From Lysinibacillus antri (GTDB taxonomy: Bacteria; Bacillota; Bacilli; Bacillales_A; Planococcaceae), in NCBI RefSeq assembly GCF_003977595.1, contig NZ_RYYR01000009.1, positions 1-64,000 of the forward strand: 64,000 nt of DNA. The letters are read 5' to 3'. The position numbers and the translations under genes were made by a program. The notes below the pieces were generated by a model that was given only the letters and a program-made list of their open reading frames with translations, did not search any database and was not told the DNA's origin. Shown one piece after another: positions 8,304 to 16,411 of the stretch; within the stretch, counting starts at the first letter, position 1; each line of letters opens with the position of its first letter.

Positions 8304-8441
8304 GCAAATATAAAAATAAAGCAATGTCATTCAGCAATGCTTAGTTGTGAGTGAATTAGACAGAATTCCGACTCCAATTTTTAAGCGGTTGTTTTTATAT
8401 TGTTTAAATTGATGTTGCTTTTACAAGGAGATATTTAGAAT

Positions 8442-10244
8442 ATGTGTGGAATCGTTGGTTATAACGGTGCATTAGATGCAAAAGAAATTTTATTAAAAGG
8501 TTTAGAGAAATTAGAATACCGCGGTTATGATTCAGCTGGGATTGCTGTTCGTAACGAAGAAGGAATTACAGTATTTAAAGAAAAAGGCCGCATTGCAGAT
8601 TTACGCGCTTCGGTAAACTTGAACGTAAATGCGGACATTGGAATTGGTCACACACGCTGGGCGACTCATGGCGTACCAAATAAACTAAATGCACACCCTC
8701 ATCAAAGTGCTTCTGGTCGCTATACTTTAGTGCATAATGGAGTAATTGAAAACTATCATTTACTACAAAAAGCGTATTTAAAAGGCATTCAAATGCAATC
8801 TGATACAGATACAGAAGTGATTGTACAATTAATTGATTTATTTGCGAATGAAGGATTATCAACAGTTGAAGCCTTCCGTAAAACATTATCTTTATTACAT
8901 GGATCGTATGCCCTTGCATTACTAGACCAAGAAGATGCAGATACGATTTATGTAGCAAAAAATAAGTCACCTTTATTAGTCGGTGTCGGGGAAAGCTTTA
9001 ACGTGGTTGCTTCTGATGCAATGGCGATGCTACAAGTAACAGACCAATTTATTGAACTGCGTGACAAAGAAGTCGTGTTGGTTCATAAAGACAGAGTAGA
9101 AATTTCAACACTAGAAGGTCGCGCGGTTGATCGCAAACCATTTACTGCTGAACTAGATGCAAGTGATATTGAAAAAGGCACATACCCTCACTACATGTTA
9201 AAAGAAATGGATGAGCAACCAGGTGTTGTGCGTAAAATCATTCAAGAATATAGTGATGCAAATGGTGAGTTGGCAATTGATGCGTCCATTTTAAAAGCAA
9301 TCAAAGCGGCAGATCGTTTATATATTATTGCAGCAGGAACAAGTTATCATGCTGGATTAGTGGGAAAACAATATTTTGAAAAGCTTGCTGGCATCCCAGT
9401 AGAAGTGCATATTTCAAGTGAATTCGGCTACAATATGCCACTATTATCTGAAAAGCCATTATTCATTTTCATCACGCAATCTGGTGAAACAGCAGATAGT
9501 CGCCAAGTGCTTGTGAAAGTAAAAGAACTAAACTATCCAACGTTAACAGTTACAAACGTACCAGGTTCAACGCTTTCTCGTGAAGCAGACTACACGTTGT
9601 TATTACATGCTGGTCCTGAAATTGCAGTAGCGTCAACGAAAGCCTATGTAGCACAAGTAGCTGTATTAGCAATTGCTGCATATGTTGCTGGACAATCAAA
9701 TGGAAAAGAAGTAAACGTCGACTTAAAACAAGAGTTAGCGATTGTAGCAAACGGCATTCAAACAATTGTTGACTCAAAAGAAGAGCTAGAGCAAATTGCA
9801 GAAGACTATTTGAAAATTGCACGTAATGCCTTCTTTATTGGACGTAACCTAGACTTCTGTGTAAGTGTAGAAGGTGCATTAAAGCTAAAAGAAATCTCTT
9901 ATATCCAAGCAGAAGGATTTGCTGGTGGAGAATTAAAACACGGTACTATTGCCTTAATTGAAAATGGTACACCTGTATTTGCCCTTGCAACACAAGAGCA
10001 AGTTGCTTTAAACATTCGCGGGAACGTGAAAGAAGTCGTAGCGCGCGGAGCCAATGCATGTATCATTTCAATGGAAGGCTTAAACGAAGAAGGCGATCGT
10101 CTCGTCATTCCAAAAGTACATCCATTATTAACGCCACTAGTATCCGTAATACCTTTACAACTAATCAGCTATTACGCTGCACTACATCGCCGTTGTGACG
10201 TAGATAAACCACGTAACCTAGCGAAGAGTGTGACGGTGGAGTAA
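8442..10244 (+). CDS. glmS: Glutamine-fructose-6-phosphate aminotransferase (isomerizing)
   Basis: Makes glucosamine-6-phosphate from fructose-6-phosphate and glutamine, the first step of amino-sugar synthesis. The 600-aa protein begins MCGIVGYNG, with Cys2 as the glutaminase nucleophile, followed by the class II amidotransferase domain ([17 protein letters not shown]) to ~240 and two SIS isomerase domains ([11 protein letters not shown] near 350; [10 protein letters not shown] near 505; final [13 protein letters not shown]). AAGGAG precedes the ATG. Controlled by the ribozyme in its leader. Confidence 0.97.
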   Translation: MCGIVGYNGALDAKEILLKGLEKLEYRGYDSAGIAVRNEEGITVFKEKGRIADLRASVNLNVNADIGIGHTRWATHGVPNKLNAHPHQSASGRYTLVHNGVIENYHLLQKAYLKGIQMQSDTDTEVIVQLIDLFANEGLSTVEAFRKTLSLLHGSYALALLDQEDADTIYVAKNKSPLLVGVGESFNVVASDAMAMLQVTDQFIELRDKEVVLVHKDRVEISTLEGRAVDRKPFTAELDASDIEKGTYPHYMLKEMDEQPGVVRKIIQEYSDANGELAIDASILKAIKAADRLYIIAAGTSYHAGLVGKQYFEKLAGIPVEVHISSEFGYNMPLLSEKPLFIFITQSGETADSRQVLVKVKELNYPTLTVTNVPGSTLSREADYTLLLHAGPEIAVASTKAYVAQVAVLAIAAYVAGQSNGKEVNVDLKQELAIVANGIQTIVDSKEELEQIAEDYLKIARNAFFIGRNLDFCVSVEGALKLKEISYIQAEGFAGGELKHGTIALIENGTPVFALATQEQVALNIRGNVKEVVARGANACIISMEGLNEEGDRLVIPKVHPLLTPLVSVIPLQLISYYAALHRRCDVDKPRNLAKSVTVE

Positions 10245-10266
10245 TCAAGTTACTCATTAAAAATGA

Positions 10267-10304
10267 ACCGAAATTCCTTATATCTAAAAGGGATTTCGGT
10301 TTTA
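10267..10304 (+). terminator. Terminator after glmS
   Basis: An 11-bp stem (ACCGAAATTCC with GGGATTTCGGT) followed by TTTTATT. Confidence 0.88.
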
Positions 10305-10313
10305 TTGTGGATT

Positions 10314-10354
10314 AAGAAAACTACTACCCCGTATTAAGAACCCCTAGTTTTCTT
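10314..10354 (+). other. Perfect 10-bp inverted repeat upstream of the amidohydrolase gene
   Basis: AAGAAAACTA at 10314-10323 and TAGTTTTCTT at 10345-10354 flank a 21-base spacer, 46 bases before the next start. A weak promoter (TTTTCT-17-TATGTT) overlaps its right arm, so it could be an operator. This is inferred only from position. Confidence 0.3.
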
Positions 10355-10399
10355 TACGCACTGCATTTGCTATGTTAGAGAAAAGAAAGGGGAGTTTTA

Positions 10400-11143
10400 A
10401 TGAGAATTTTTGATGCACATTTTCATATTATTGATTTTGATTTTTCCATTATCGAAAACCAAGGATATTTACCCCCTAGTTATGTAGTAGAAGATTATCA
10501 AAGAGAGACTGCTGATTTAAATGTTTTAGGTGGAGCGATTGTATCTGGGTCATTCCAAGGATTTGACCAAGCGTATTTAGTAAAAGCATTGAAACAAATG
10601 GGCCCAACCTTTTGTGGTGTCACACAATTACCTTTTACGGTAACGGATGAAGAAATCCTACATTTAAATAAAAACGGGGTAAAAGCATTACGTTTCAATA
10701 TTAAAAGAGGTGGCTCAGAAGATTTATCAAAGCTCGATTACTTTGCAAGAAGAGTTTATGATTTAGTTGGATGGCATAGTGAACTTTATATCGATGCAAA
10801 AGAGTTACCTGAAATTACATCAACGATTGAAAAATTACCAGCCATATCAATTGATCATTTAGGGTTATCGGAAGAAGGACTGCCACATTTATTAAAGCTA
10901 GTGGATAAAGGGGTACATGTAAAAGCTACGGGATTTGGTCGTGTAGAGTTGGACGTTAAAGATGCCCTAAAATCGATTTATGAAACGAATCCAGATGCGC
11001 TTATGTTTGGAACAGATTTACCATCTACAAGAGCAAAACGACCTTTTGAATACGGAGATATTGAATTAATTCAACAGCTATTTGACGAACAAGCAATTGG
11101 TAAAATCCTGTATACGAATGCTTTCAAATGGTATTTCAAGTAG
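10400..11143 (+). CDS. Amidohydrolase-2 family metal-dependent hydrolase
   Basis: TIM-barrel hydrolase of 247 aa, small for the amidohydrolase-2 family. It opens with the metal-binding HFHIID (from FDAHFHIID, residues 4-12), has a central SIDHLGLS histidine near 155 and ends with GTDLPSTR near 203, where Asp is the usual base or metal ligand. Substrate unknown; relatives act on lactones or decarboxylate. AAGGGGAG precedes the ATG. Monocistronic between two terminators. Confidence 0.8.
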   Translation: MRIFDAHFHIIDFDFSIIENQGYLPPSYVVEDYQRETADLNVLGGAIVSGSFQGFDQAYLVKALKQMGPTFCGVTQLPFTVTDEEILHLNKNGVKALRFNIKRGGSEDLSKLDYFARRVYDLVGWHSELYIDAKELPEITSTIEKLPAISIDHLGLSEEGLPHLLKLVDKGVHVKATGFGRVELDVKDALKSIYETNPDALMFGTDLPSTRAKRPFEYGDIELIQQLFDEQAIGKILYTNAFKWYFK

Positions 11144-11197
11144 TTGAGCTTTGATGGGAAATTGTACATGCTTGGAGTCATTTCGATTATTAAAAAA

Positions 11198-11227
11198 GAG
11201 TGTAAAGAAATAGAAATCTTTACACTC
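11198..11227. terminator. Bidirectional terminator
   Basis: A perfect 11-bp stem (GAGTGTAAAGA/TCTTTACACTC). A-rich sequence before it gives a T run on the minus strand, so it fits the convergent small minus-strand gene as well as the amidohydrolase. Confidence 0.75.
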
Positions 11228-11238
11228 TAAAATCATTC

Positions 11239-11355
11239 TTAATTTTGTTTAAAGTATTCTAAAAAAGCACTAGAAATTTCAATGCCTTGATATGCTAAAA
11301 GTGTGATAGAAGTCATAGAGAACATTCCAATCATAATAAGGCGAATCCACATCAT
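11239..11355 (-). CDS. Small 38-aa membrane protein
   Basis: Not recognised. A textbook site (AAAGGAGG) lies 8 bases before the first of two ATG codons. The peptide begins MMWIRLIMIGMFSMTSITLL, a single hydrophobic segment, followed by a short amphipathic tail ending FKQN. It stops just before the bidirectional terminator, so the gene has start signal, frame and end signal. Another minus-strand membrane protein gene lies just upstream, and the two may form an operon. Confidence 0.62.
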   Translation of the reverse strand: MMWIRLIMIGMFSMTSITLLAYQGIEISSAFLEYFKQN

Positions 11356-11388
11356 TTTTTATTTCCTCCTTTGAAATAAATTAATTAT

Positions 11389-11694
11389 CTATTTCAAAGA
11401 GTGGATTAAGTAATTCGACTGATAAAAAATGGTCGTAAGTAACATAAGTCTTCTAGTAAATGTTGCAAACAGACTAAGGGTATTAGTAACACTTAAAATA
11501 ATCATGACAAAAATTGCTTGTGGGATAAAGGCAAGATCCTTAAATTTCCCATTGTCATCAATTGGATAGTCTGAATTTTGGTCATCAACTAAATGGATCT
11601 GTTGCTCATCAATAGCTTGTGGATGGTCATAAATAATATGACTACAAAAGCTATACAGTAAAACCAAAACAATGAGGGTCAAGTATCTATTCAA
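11389..11694 (-). CDS. Hypothetical membrane protein, 101 aa
   Basis: Not recognised. TTG start with AAGGGGG 9 bases upstream. It has an N-terminal hydrophobic segment (residues ~4-20, possibly a signal anchor), an acidic middle with a DDQNSDYPIDDNG stretch, and a second hydrophobic segment at ~56-80. The same strand continues 33 bases later with a 38-aa membrane protein, suggesting joint transcription. No function can be assigned. Confidence 0.62.
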   Translation of the reverse strand: MNRYLTLIVLVLLYSFCSHIIYDHPQAIDEQQIHLVDDQNSDYPIDDNGKFKDLAFIPQAIFVMIILSVTNTLSLFATFTRRLMLLTTIFYQSNYLIHSLK

Positions 11695-11976
11695 AACTGC
11701 ATGCCCCCTTAATAGCGTTCTTAAAAATAGTTATAACACAATTAATGAAATTAGTATATGTAAATATTAATAGTAATTAAGGATACATAATGGAAAAATG
11801 GCTAATATTAAGATTCATAGAAATGTCGAGATAAGTTAGCTGTATATGTGTACTAAGGTTGGTACAATTTTCATGAAGCATTTGAACTATTGGAAGAATA
11901 GCAATGTTTAAAGGCCTTTTTCTATAGTTTATAAAAACAAAAAACATTTAATTCCATGGAGAAGAGGAATAGAAAC

Positions 11977-12612
11977 ATGAGTTTTGTAGATTTAGTGACT
12001 TCACGTCATTCAGCAGTTAATTTTATTAAAGAAGAAAAAATGACAGAAGAGGATTTTAAACAAATATTTGAATTAACCAGGTTAACACCAAGTGCATATA
12101 ACTTACAATTTACAAGTTACTTGGTAATAACAGACGAAGAGAAAAAGGAACGAGTAAAAGAGTTAAGCTATAACCAATATAAAATTCATACAGCAAGTGC
12201 TGTGATTATTGTAATGGGCAATAAAAACAGTATTGAGCTTTCAGAAGCAGAGAAAATCTACGGTCCAATGAAAATGCTAAAAATGATAGATGAACTAGAT
12301 TATGAAATGACAATGGAGGCAATTAAAACTTATAGTGAGGGCTTAAAAGGAGATTTAAATAATTTAGAATTAGAATTAGCTCGAAACACTGGCCTTCATG
12401 CAATGTTATTTATGCTAAGTGCAAAGCATTTTGGATTTGATACTTGTCCAATGCATGTTCACAATGTAGAGGAATTAAGAAATGAGTTTAATATCCCTAA
12501 TCATCTTGTACCCGTGATGATGATTACAATTGGAAAAAGCGTGGATAAAGAGCGTCCACGTGGTTATCGTAAACCTGTTGGGGAGTTTGTTAATTTTAAC
12601 GGATATAAATAA
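11977..12612 (+). CDS. Nitroreductase family protein
   Basis: FMN-dependent NAD(P)H oxidoreductase of 211 aa. It has the nitroreductase start DLVTSRHSAVNF, the LTPSAYNLQ segment near 35 (FMN-binding loop), and the C-terminal GKSVDKERPRGYRKPVGEFV. Length fits the family; B. subtilis relatives are YodC and MhqN. I use the ATG at 11977, 8 bases after AGAAGAGGA, not the ATG at 11956 that overlaps this site. No quinone-responsive regulator is nearby. Confidence 0.85.
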   Translation: MSFVDLVTSRHSAVNFIKEEKMTEEDFKQIFELTRLTPSAYNLQFTSYLVITDEEKKERVKELSYNQYKIHTASAVIIVMGNKNSIELSEAEKIYGPMKMLKMIDELDYEMTMEAIKTYSEGLKGDLNNLELELARNTGLHAMLFMLSAKHFGFDTCPMHVHNVEELRNEFNIPNHLVPVMMITIGKSVDKERPRGYRKPVGEFVNFNGYK

Positions 12613-12615
12613 TGA

Positions 12616-12775
12616 TTTTATCCCGCATTAACGGGCAGTAAAGACTCCCACCTCAAGACTTAAGTAGAACAAAAAGGATAGGTGGGAGATCAACTGCCCG
12701 TAAAAGCCCGATTGGTTCAACTAACAATCCGTGGGGGATGAAGAAAACCCCCACGGATTGAAGTTTCACTTTATA
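12616..12775 (+). mobile_element. Structured ~150-bp element, possible IS200/IS605 (tnpB) end or PATE-like relic
   Basis: Three strong helices pack into 130 bases: ACGGGCAGT (12631-12639) with 12693-12701; CTCCCACCT (12645-12653) with 12680-12688; and AATCCGTGGGGG (12726-12737) with 12748-12759. TTTTAT stands at the left and a TTCACTTTAT stretch at the right. There is no transposase frame. Dense palindromes and subterminal hairpins recall right ends and guide-RNA scaffolds of tnpB elements, an assignment made from memory. The interval from the nitroreductase stop to 12981 holds no gene. Confidence 0.45.
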
Positions 12776-12837
12776 TTGCTTTGAATCTACAAAGAGTTTT
12801 TATAAAAAGTATAATCACGATCTTGCTATACCATAAT

Positions 12838-12869
12838 AAGGCCCAATTCTTGTAAAGGAATTGGGTCTT
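12838..12869 (+). terminator. Terminator-like 12-bp hairpin before ykvA
   Basis: AAGGCCCAATTC pairs with GAATTGGGTCTT; only a short T-rich tail follows. It probably ends nitroreductase transcription. Confidence 0.6.
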
Positions 12870-12981
12870 ATTTAGCTAAATGGGTAAATTGCAAACAGTT
12901 TCAGAGTAGCAGTAGTTTAATTTTATAAACAAACTCTTTGTTATAATGAAAACAAAATCTTAGTTGTTATTAGGAGATAAA

Positions 12982-13365
12982 ATGTTTAAGAAAATTAAGG
13001 CTTGGGCGAAAAATTTAAAACGGCAAATATTTGTGCTTTACTTGGCTTACAAAGATAAAAGAGTACCTTTGTTCGCTAAAGTTTTTACTGCTTGTGTTGT
13101 AGCATACGCGTTTAGTCCAATTGATTTAATACCGGATTTTATACCGATATTTGGCTATTTAGATGATCTAATTCTTGTTCCATTAGGCGTTTTGATTGCA
13201 TTAAAAATGATACCAAAAGATGTGATATCTGATTGTGAGATTAAGGCAGAAGCAATGATGAAAAATGGTAAGCCGAAGAATTGGGTAGTCGCCTTAATAA
13301 TAGTATTGATTTGGAGTGTAATTGCTTTATGGGCTGTTATGAAAATGTATCAGCTTTTCAACTAA
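12982..13365 (+). CDS. YkvA family (DUF1232) membrane protein
   Basis: Function unknown. The 127-aa protein carries the DUF1232 signature, here FTACVVAYAFSPIDLIPDF followed by GYLDDLILVPLG, near residues 35-70, with a basic N-terminus and a C-terminal membrane segment at ~100-122. ATG at 12982 is 5 bases after TAGGAGATAA. An extended -10 (TGTTATAAT) lies at about 12939-12947. Monocistronic. Confidence 0.85.
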   Translation: MFKKIKAWAKNLKRQIFVLYLAYKDKRVPLFAKVFTACVVAYAFSPIDLIPDFIPIFGYLDDLILVPLGVLIALKMIPKDVISDCEIKAEAMMKNGKPKNWVVALIIVLIWSVIALWAVMKMYQLFN

Positions 13366-13489
13366 TGGAGGTTTTACTTTAATCATACGATCTGTATAAA
13401 GTCTCCCATCCGAAACTTCAATTTTATCTTTATACGCTAGCTTTTATGTCCTATGAGGTTGTGAAGCAAAGCAAACGTATTAAACGAAA

Positions 13490-13534
13490 ATTGGTCACTT
13501 GAGGTCAGTATAATACCGAACTCAGGTAACCAAT
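13490..13534 (-). terminator. Terminator of hrtB-hrtA (minus strand)
   Basis: A 13-bp imperfect stem (ATTGGTcACTTGAG with CTCAGGTaACCAAT) followed on the minus strand by TTTTCGTTTAA. Also lies downstream of ykvA on the other strand. Confidence 0.6.
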
Positions 13535-13559
13535 TAGATGCTTATTTAAACGCTCATGT

Positions 13560-14237
13560 CTAACTTTCTAACGTTAACATACCGTCTGCCATGCGGTACA
13601 CTTTATCACAAAACTCCAACATACGCTCATCATGGGTTACCATAACAGCGGCTTTGTTACGGTCTTTTACTTCCTTTTTAATTTGTTTCACCACTTCAAA
13701 TGCGCGATTTGAGTCTAAGCTTGCAGTTGGTTCATCGGCTAAGATGATATTAGAATTATTGACAAATGCGCGTGCAATGGCGACACGTTGGCGTTCACCA
13801 CCTGATAATTCATTCGGAAACTTCGTTAATTTTCCGCCTAAACCTAAATTATTTAATAACGTTTTTGCCAAATCGATTTCTTTAGAAGTTACTTTGCCTT
13901 TCATTTTGCAAACGAGTAAAAGTTGATCTAATACATTTAAATATGGAATTAGATTGGACGTTTGTAATATAAAGCCAATGTCAGTTAAACGAAATGATGA
14001 AAGCTCTTTTTCCTTCATCTTCCCAATGTCTGTCCCATTCACTAATACTTCACCTTTTGATGGTTGCAGTAGGGCACCAGCGATGGATAATAAAGTACTT
14101 TTCCCTGACCCAGAAGGACCGATAATGGCGATAAAATCACCTGGCTCCACAGTGAGTGAGACATTTTTTAATGCGTCAACCATTGTGTCGCCTTCTTTAA
14201 ATGATTTTGTAACATTTTTTAATACTAAACCTGTCAT
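13560..14237 (-). CDS. hrtA: ABC transporter ATP-binding protein, HrtA-like (haem efflux)
   Basis: ATPase of a MacB/FtsE-type exporter. The 225-aa protein has Walker A GPSGSGKS near 40, Q-loop, signature LSGGERQ near 143, Walker B IILADEPTA near 163 and the switch His (VTHDE) near 199. It begins immediately after the permease stop, so the two are co-translated. A divergent HssRS-like two-component system and an HssR-type box in the shared promoter indicate export of haem or a haem-toxicity product. The family also contains peptide exporters, so the substrate is inferred. Confidence 0.75.
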   Translation of the reverse strand: MTGLVLKNVTKSFKEGDTMVDALKNVSLTVEPGDFIAIIGPSGSGKSTLLSIAGALLQPSKGEVLVNGTDIGKMKEKELSSFRLTDIGFILQTSNLIPYLNVLDQLLLVCKMKGKVTSKEIDLAKTLLNNLGLGGKLTKFPNELSGGERQRVAIARAFVNNSNIILADEPTASLDSNRAFEVVKQIKKEVKDRNKAAVMVTHDERMLEFCDKVYRMADGMLTLES

Positions 14238-15365
14238 TTATTCCACTCTCCCAATCGCCGTTAATGGATCTATTTTCGTTACTTGTCTCGCTGAAATAAC
14301 AGAACCTACAACAGATACAATTAATAAGATAACTCCATATAGAAGTACGATCTTAAAGTCTAAGTTAAAGGGCATAGCTTCTGGTAGGGCTAGAGCAGTC
14401 AAATAAGTCAATGCAATACCAGCGATAATACTCACTAATGATAAGACGAATACTTGAGAGATGATTGAATTTTTAATAAAGCGGTCAGAAGCACCAATCG
14501 CTTTCATAACACCAAATTGCTGTGTTTTTTGTAAAATGAATACGTAGAAGAATACCGCAATAATAACTGCTGAGATGACGAACAAGAATGCAAGCATCAT
14601 ATAAATTGTGGCACTTTCTTCTTTATAACCAGGCATACCCATAACGGCTTCTGATTTAGAGAAGGTTTCAATTAAATCATAGTTATCTTGAATTTTTTCT
14701 ATTTCAATATTTTCACCTTGTAATGCAATCATTGATACCGGGCTTTCTAAACCATTGTCCGAACCAGGTGCTGCAAATGCATACGATTGCCAAGTTTCAA
14801 TATGACCAAAAATTGTAGGTAAATGGTTAAATGTTTCTCCTTTTGTAAAGCCAATTACTTTTAGTTTTAGGTTTGAACTTGTTACAACAATTGTGTCGCC
14901 AATTTCATAACCTTTTTTATGTAATGATTCGTCTATTAAAACTCCGAATTTCTCATTTGGATTTAGTTGCTGTCCCTCAACAGCTGTTGGTTCGATAAAT
15001 TTATCTGGTTCAATCCCGATAAAGGCAACGTCATTTTTTTCGTTTGCATCCGTTATGTTTTCATTATGAACAATAATTGTTGATTGTCCAAATTTTGCCG
15101 CTTCATCAACACTATATTTCCCTTCGATGTCGTCCGCAATTGAACCAGACACTTTTGTTTTCATCATAGATGCCTCAGAGCCTTTTTCATAAATAAAAAC
15201 ATCTCCATCGATATTTTTCATCGTTGCAGCCGCTAATGATGATAATCCATTACCTAGACCTGATAAAATAAAAACAAGCCATGCAATTAGCATAATAATT
15301 GCCCCGATCATTACAAAGCGTGTTTTTGAATGTTTCATTTCTTTCATTGCTAAAAACATTTTCAT
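14238..15365 (-). CDS. hrtB: ABC transporter permease, HrtB-like
   Basis: Permease of 375 aa with the FtsX/MacB layout: one membrane segment near residues 17-40, a large extracytoplasmic domain (~45-250), then three C-terminal segments (~255-280, ~305-330, ~338-360). The KMFLAMKEMKHSKTRF start and short MacB domain resemble HrtB. A TAGGAGG site precedes the ATG. It is the first gene of the operon and is transcribed away from hssR. Together with HrtA it would extrude haem from the membrane. Confidence 0.75.
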   Translation of the reverse strand: MKMFLAMKEMKHSKTRFVMIGAIIMLIAWLVFILSGLGNGLSSLAAATMKNIDGDVFIYEKGSEASMMKTKVSGSIADDIEGKYSVDEAAKFGQSTIIVHNENITDANEKNDVAFIGIEPDKFIEPTAVEGQQLNPNEKFGVLIDESLHKKGYEIGDTIVVTSSNLKLKVIGFTKGETFNHLPTIFGHIETWQSYAFAAPGSDNGLESPVSMIALQGENIEIEKIQDNYDLIETFSKSEAVMGMPGYKEESATIYMMLAFLFVISAVIIAVFFYVFILQKTQQFGVMKAIGASDRFIKNSIISQVFVLSLVSIIAGIALTYLTALALPEAMPFNLDFKIVLLYGVILLIVSVVGSVISARQVTKIDPLTAIGRVE

Positions 15366-15508
15366 TTCCTCCTATTTCTAAAAATACCGATAGCTGATTT
15401 TTTGGGTTCTTAATTCATCGAAAAATCGATCCTCCTTTTTTATAAAGCATGTATGTTAAATACAATGTTTATGGAAATCGTATAAAAACTATTTTTGCAT
15501 CTAATCGA

Positions 15509-15541
15509 AGTATAGAGGGTGAATATGAACTTTATATAAAC
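15509..15541 (-). promoter_or_regulatory. HssR-box-like direct repeat and hrtB promoter
   Basis: On the minus strand GTTTATATA (15541-15533), two bases, then GTTCATATT (15530-15522). This is the spacing and sequence of the Staphylococcus aureus HssR direct repeat (GTTCATATT-N2-GTTCATATT), from memory. A TATACT -10 (15514-15509) follows 7 bases after the second half-site, with no good -35, as expected for an activated promoter. The 377-base region between hrtB and hssR holds no gene. Confidence 0.7.
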
Positions 15542-15742
15542 TATTCATATTTTTATGATGGTTGACAGCTGCAATGTAGCCGATTAGAGTGTAATTTTGA
15601 ATAAGATACCTAGTTTGGATGTTTGTTATTTAAATAGTTAGAAAATATGGATTGTACAAAAAGCTAATCTTACCTCCTTCATAATAACTGAAGTTTTGAT
15701 GCTATTCGACGCATCTTATTTAAGAGAAAGGTTGTGACTCTA

Positions 15743-16411
15743 ATGCGCATATTAGTCGTGGACGATGATCCGTATATCCAGAAATTAATTGGAATTCATC
15801 TGAAAAAAGATGGATTCAACACAGTATTTGCAAGTGATGGTCTTGAAGCGATGAACTTGTTAAATGAAGGGGATTTGGACTTGGCAATTGTCGATGTTAT
15901 GCTGCCCAATATGGATGGTATTTCATTAACGAAGCAATTAGCAACGCGAGAAATTCCAGTGTTGATGCTTACCGCAAAAACGACGCTTGAAGATAAAGAA
16001 AAAGGCTTTTTAGCTGGGGCTGATGATTATATGGTAAAACCATTTGAGCCTAAAGAATTACTGTTTCGCGTACGTGCTATTTTACGACGGTTTCAAAAAC
16101 TTGAACGAAGCCAAACAATGCTTGGTAATATGTTAATTAACCGACTCACTTTTGAGATTAAGGTTGGTGAACAAGTACTACTTTTACCACTAAAGGAATT
16201 TGAATTGTTAAGTATTTTGTGTAGCAGACCAGATATTGTATTTACGCGTGACCAACTAATGGAACATGTATGGGGGTATGATTATGAGGGTGATGATTTC
16301 ACACTAACGACTCATATAAAGCGCCTCCGCTCACGTTTAGAGGAAGTCCATGCCCAAGTAAAAATTCAAACAGTACGAGGAATTGGCTATAAAATTGAGG
16401 AAATCAAATGA
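15743..16411 (+). CDS. hssR: Response regulator, OmpR family, HssR-like
   Basis: DNA-binding regulator of 222 aa. Receiver domain 1-115 with the acidic pair in VVDDDP, the phosphoacceptor in LAIVDVMLPNMDG near 50, the Thr in LTAKT and Lys in VKPFEPKEL. C-terminal winged helix with GYDYEGDDFTLTTHIKRLR and VRGIGYKIE. The WGYDYEGD segment is as in HssR. ATG at 15743 is preferred over GTG 15734, which is too close to AGAAAGG. The last four bases overlap the kinase start. Confidence 0.78.
   Translation: MRILVVDDDPYIQKLIGIHLKKDGFNTVFASDGLEAMNLLNEGDLDLAIVDVMLPNMDGISLTKQLATREIPVLMLTAKTTLEDKEKGFLAGADDYMVKPFEPKELLFRVRAILRRFQKLERSQTMLGNMLINRLTFEIKVGEQVLLLPLKEFELLSILCSRPDIVFTRDQLMEHVWGYDYEGDDFTLTTHIKRLRSRLEEVHAQVKIQTVRGIGYKIEEIK

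Noticed and set aside
8145-8330. Minus-strand 61-aa ORF
   Set aside because: It overlaps the glmS ribozyme core and has no start signal.
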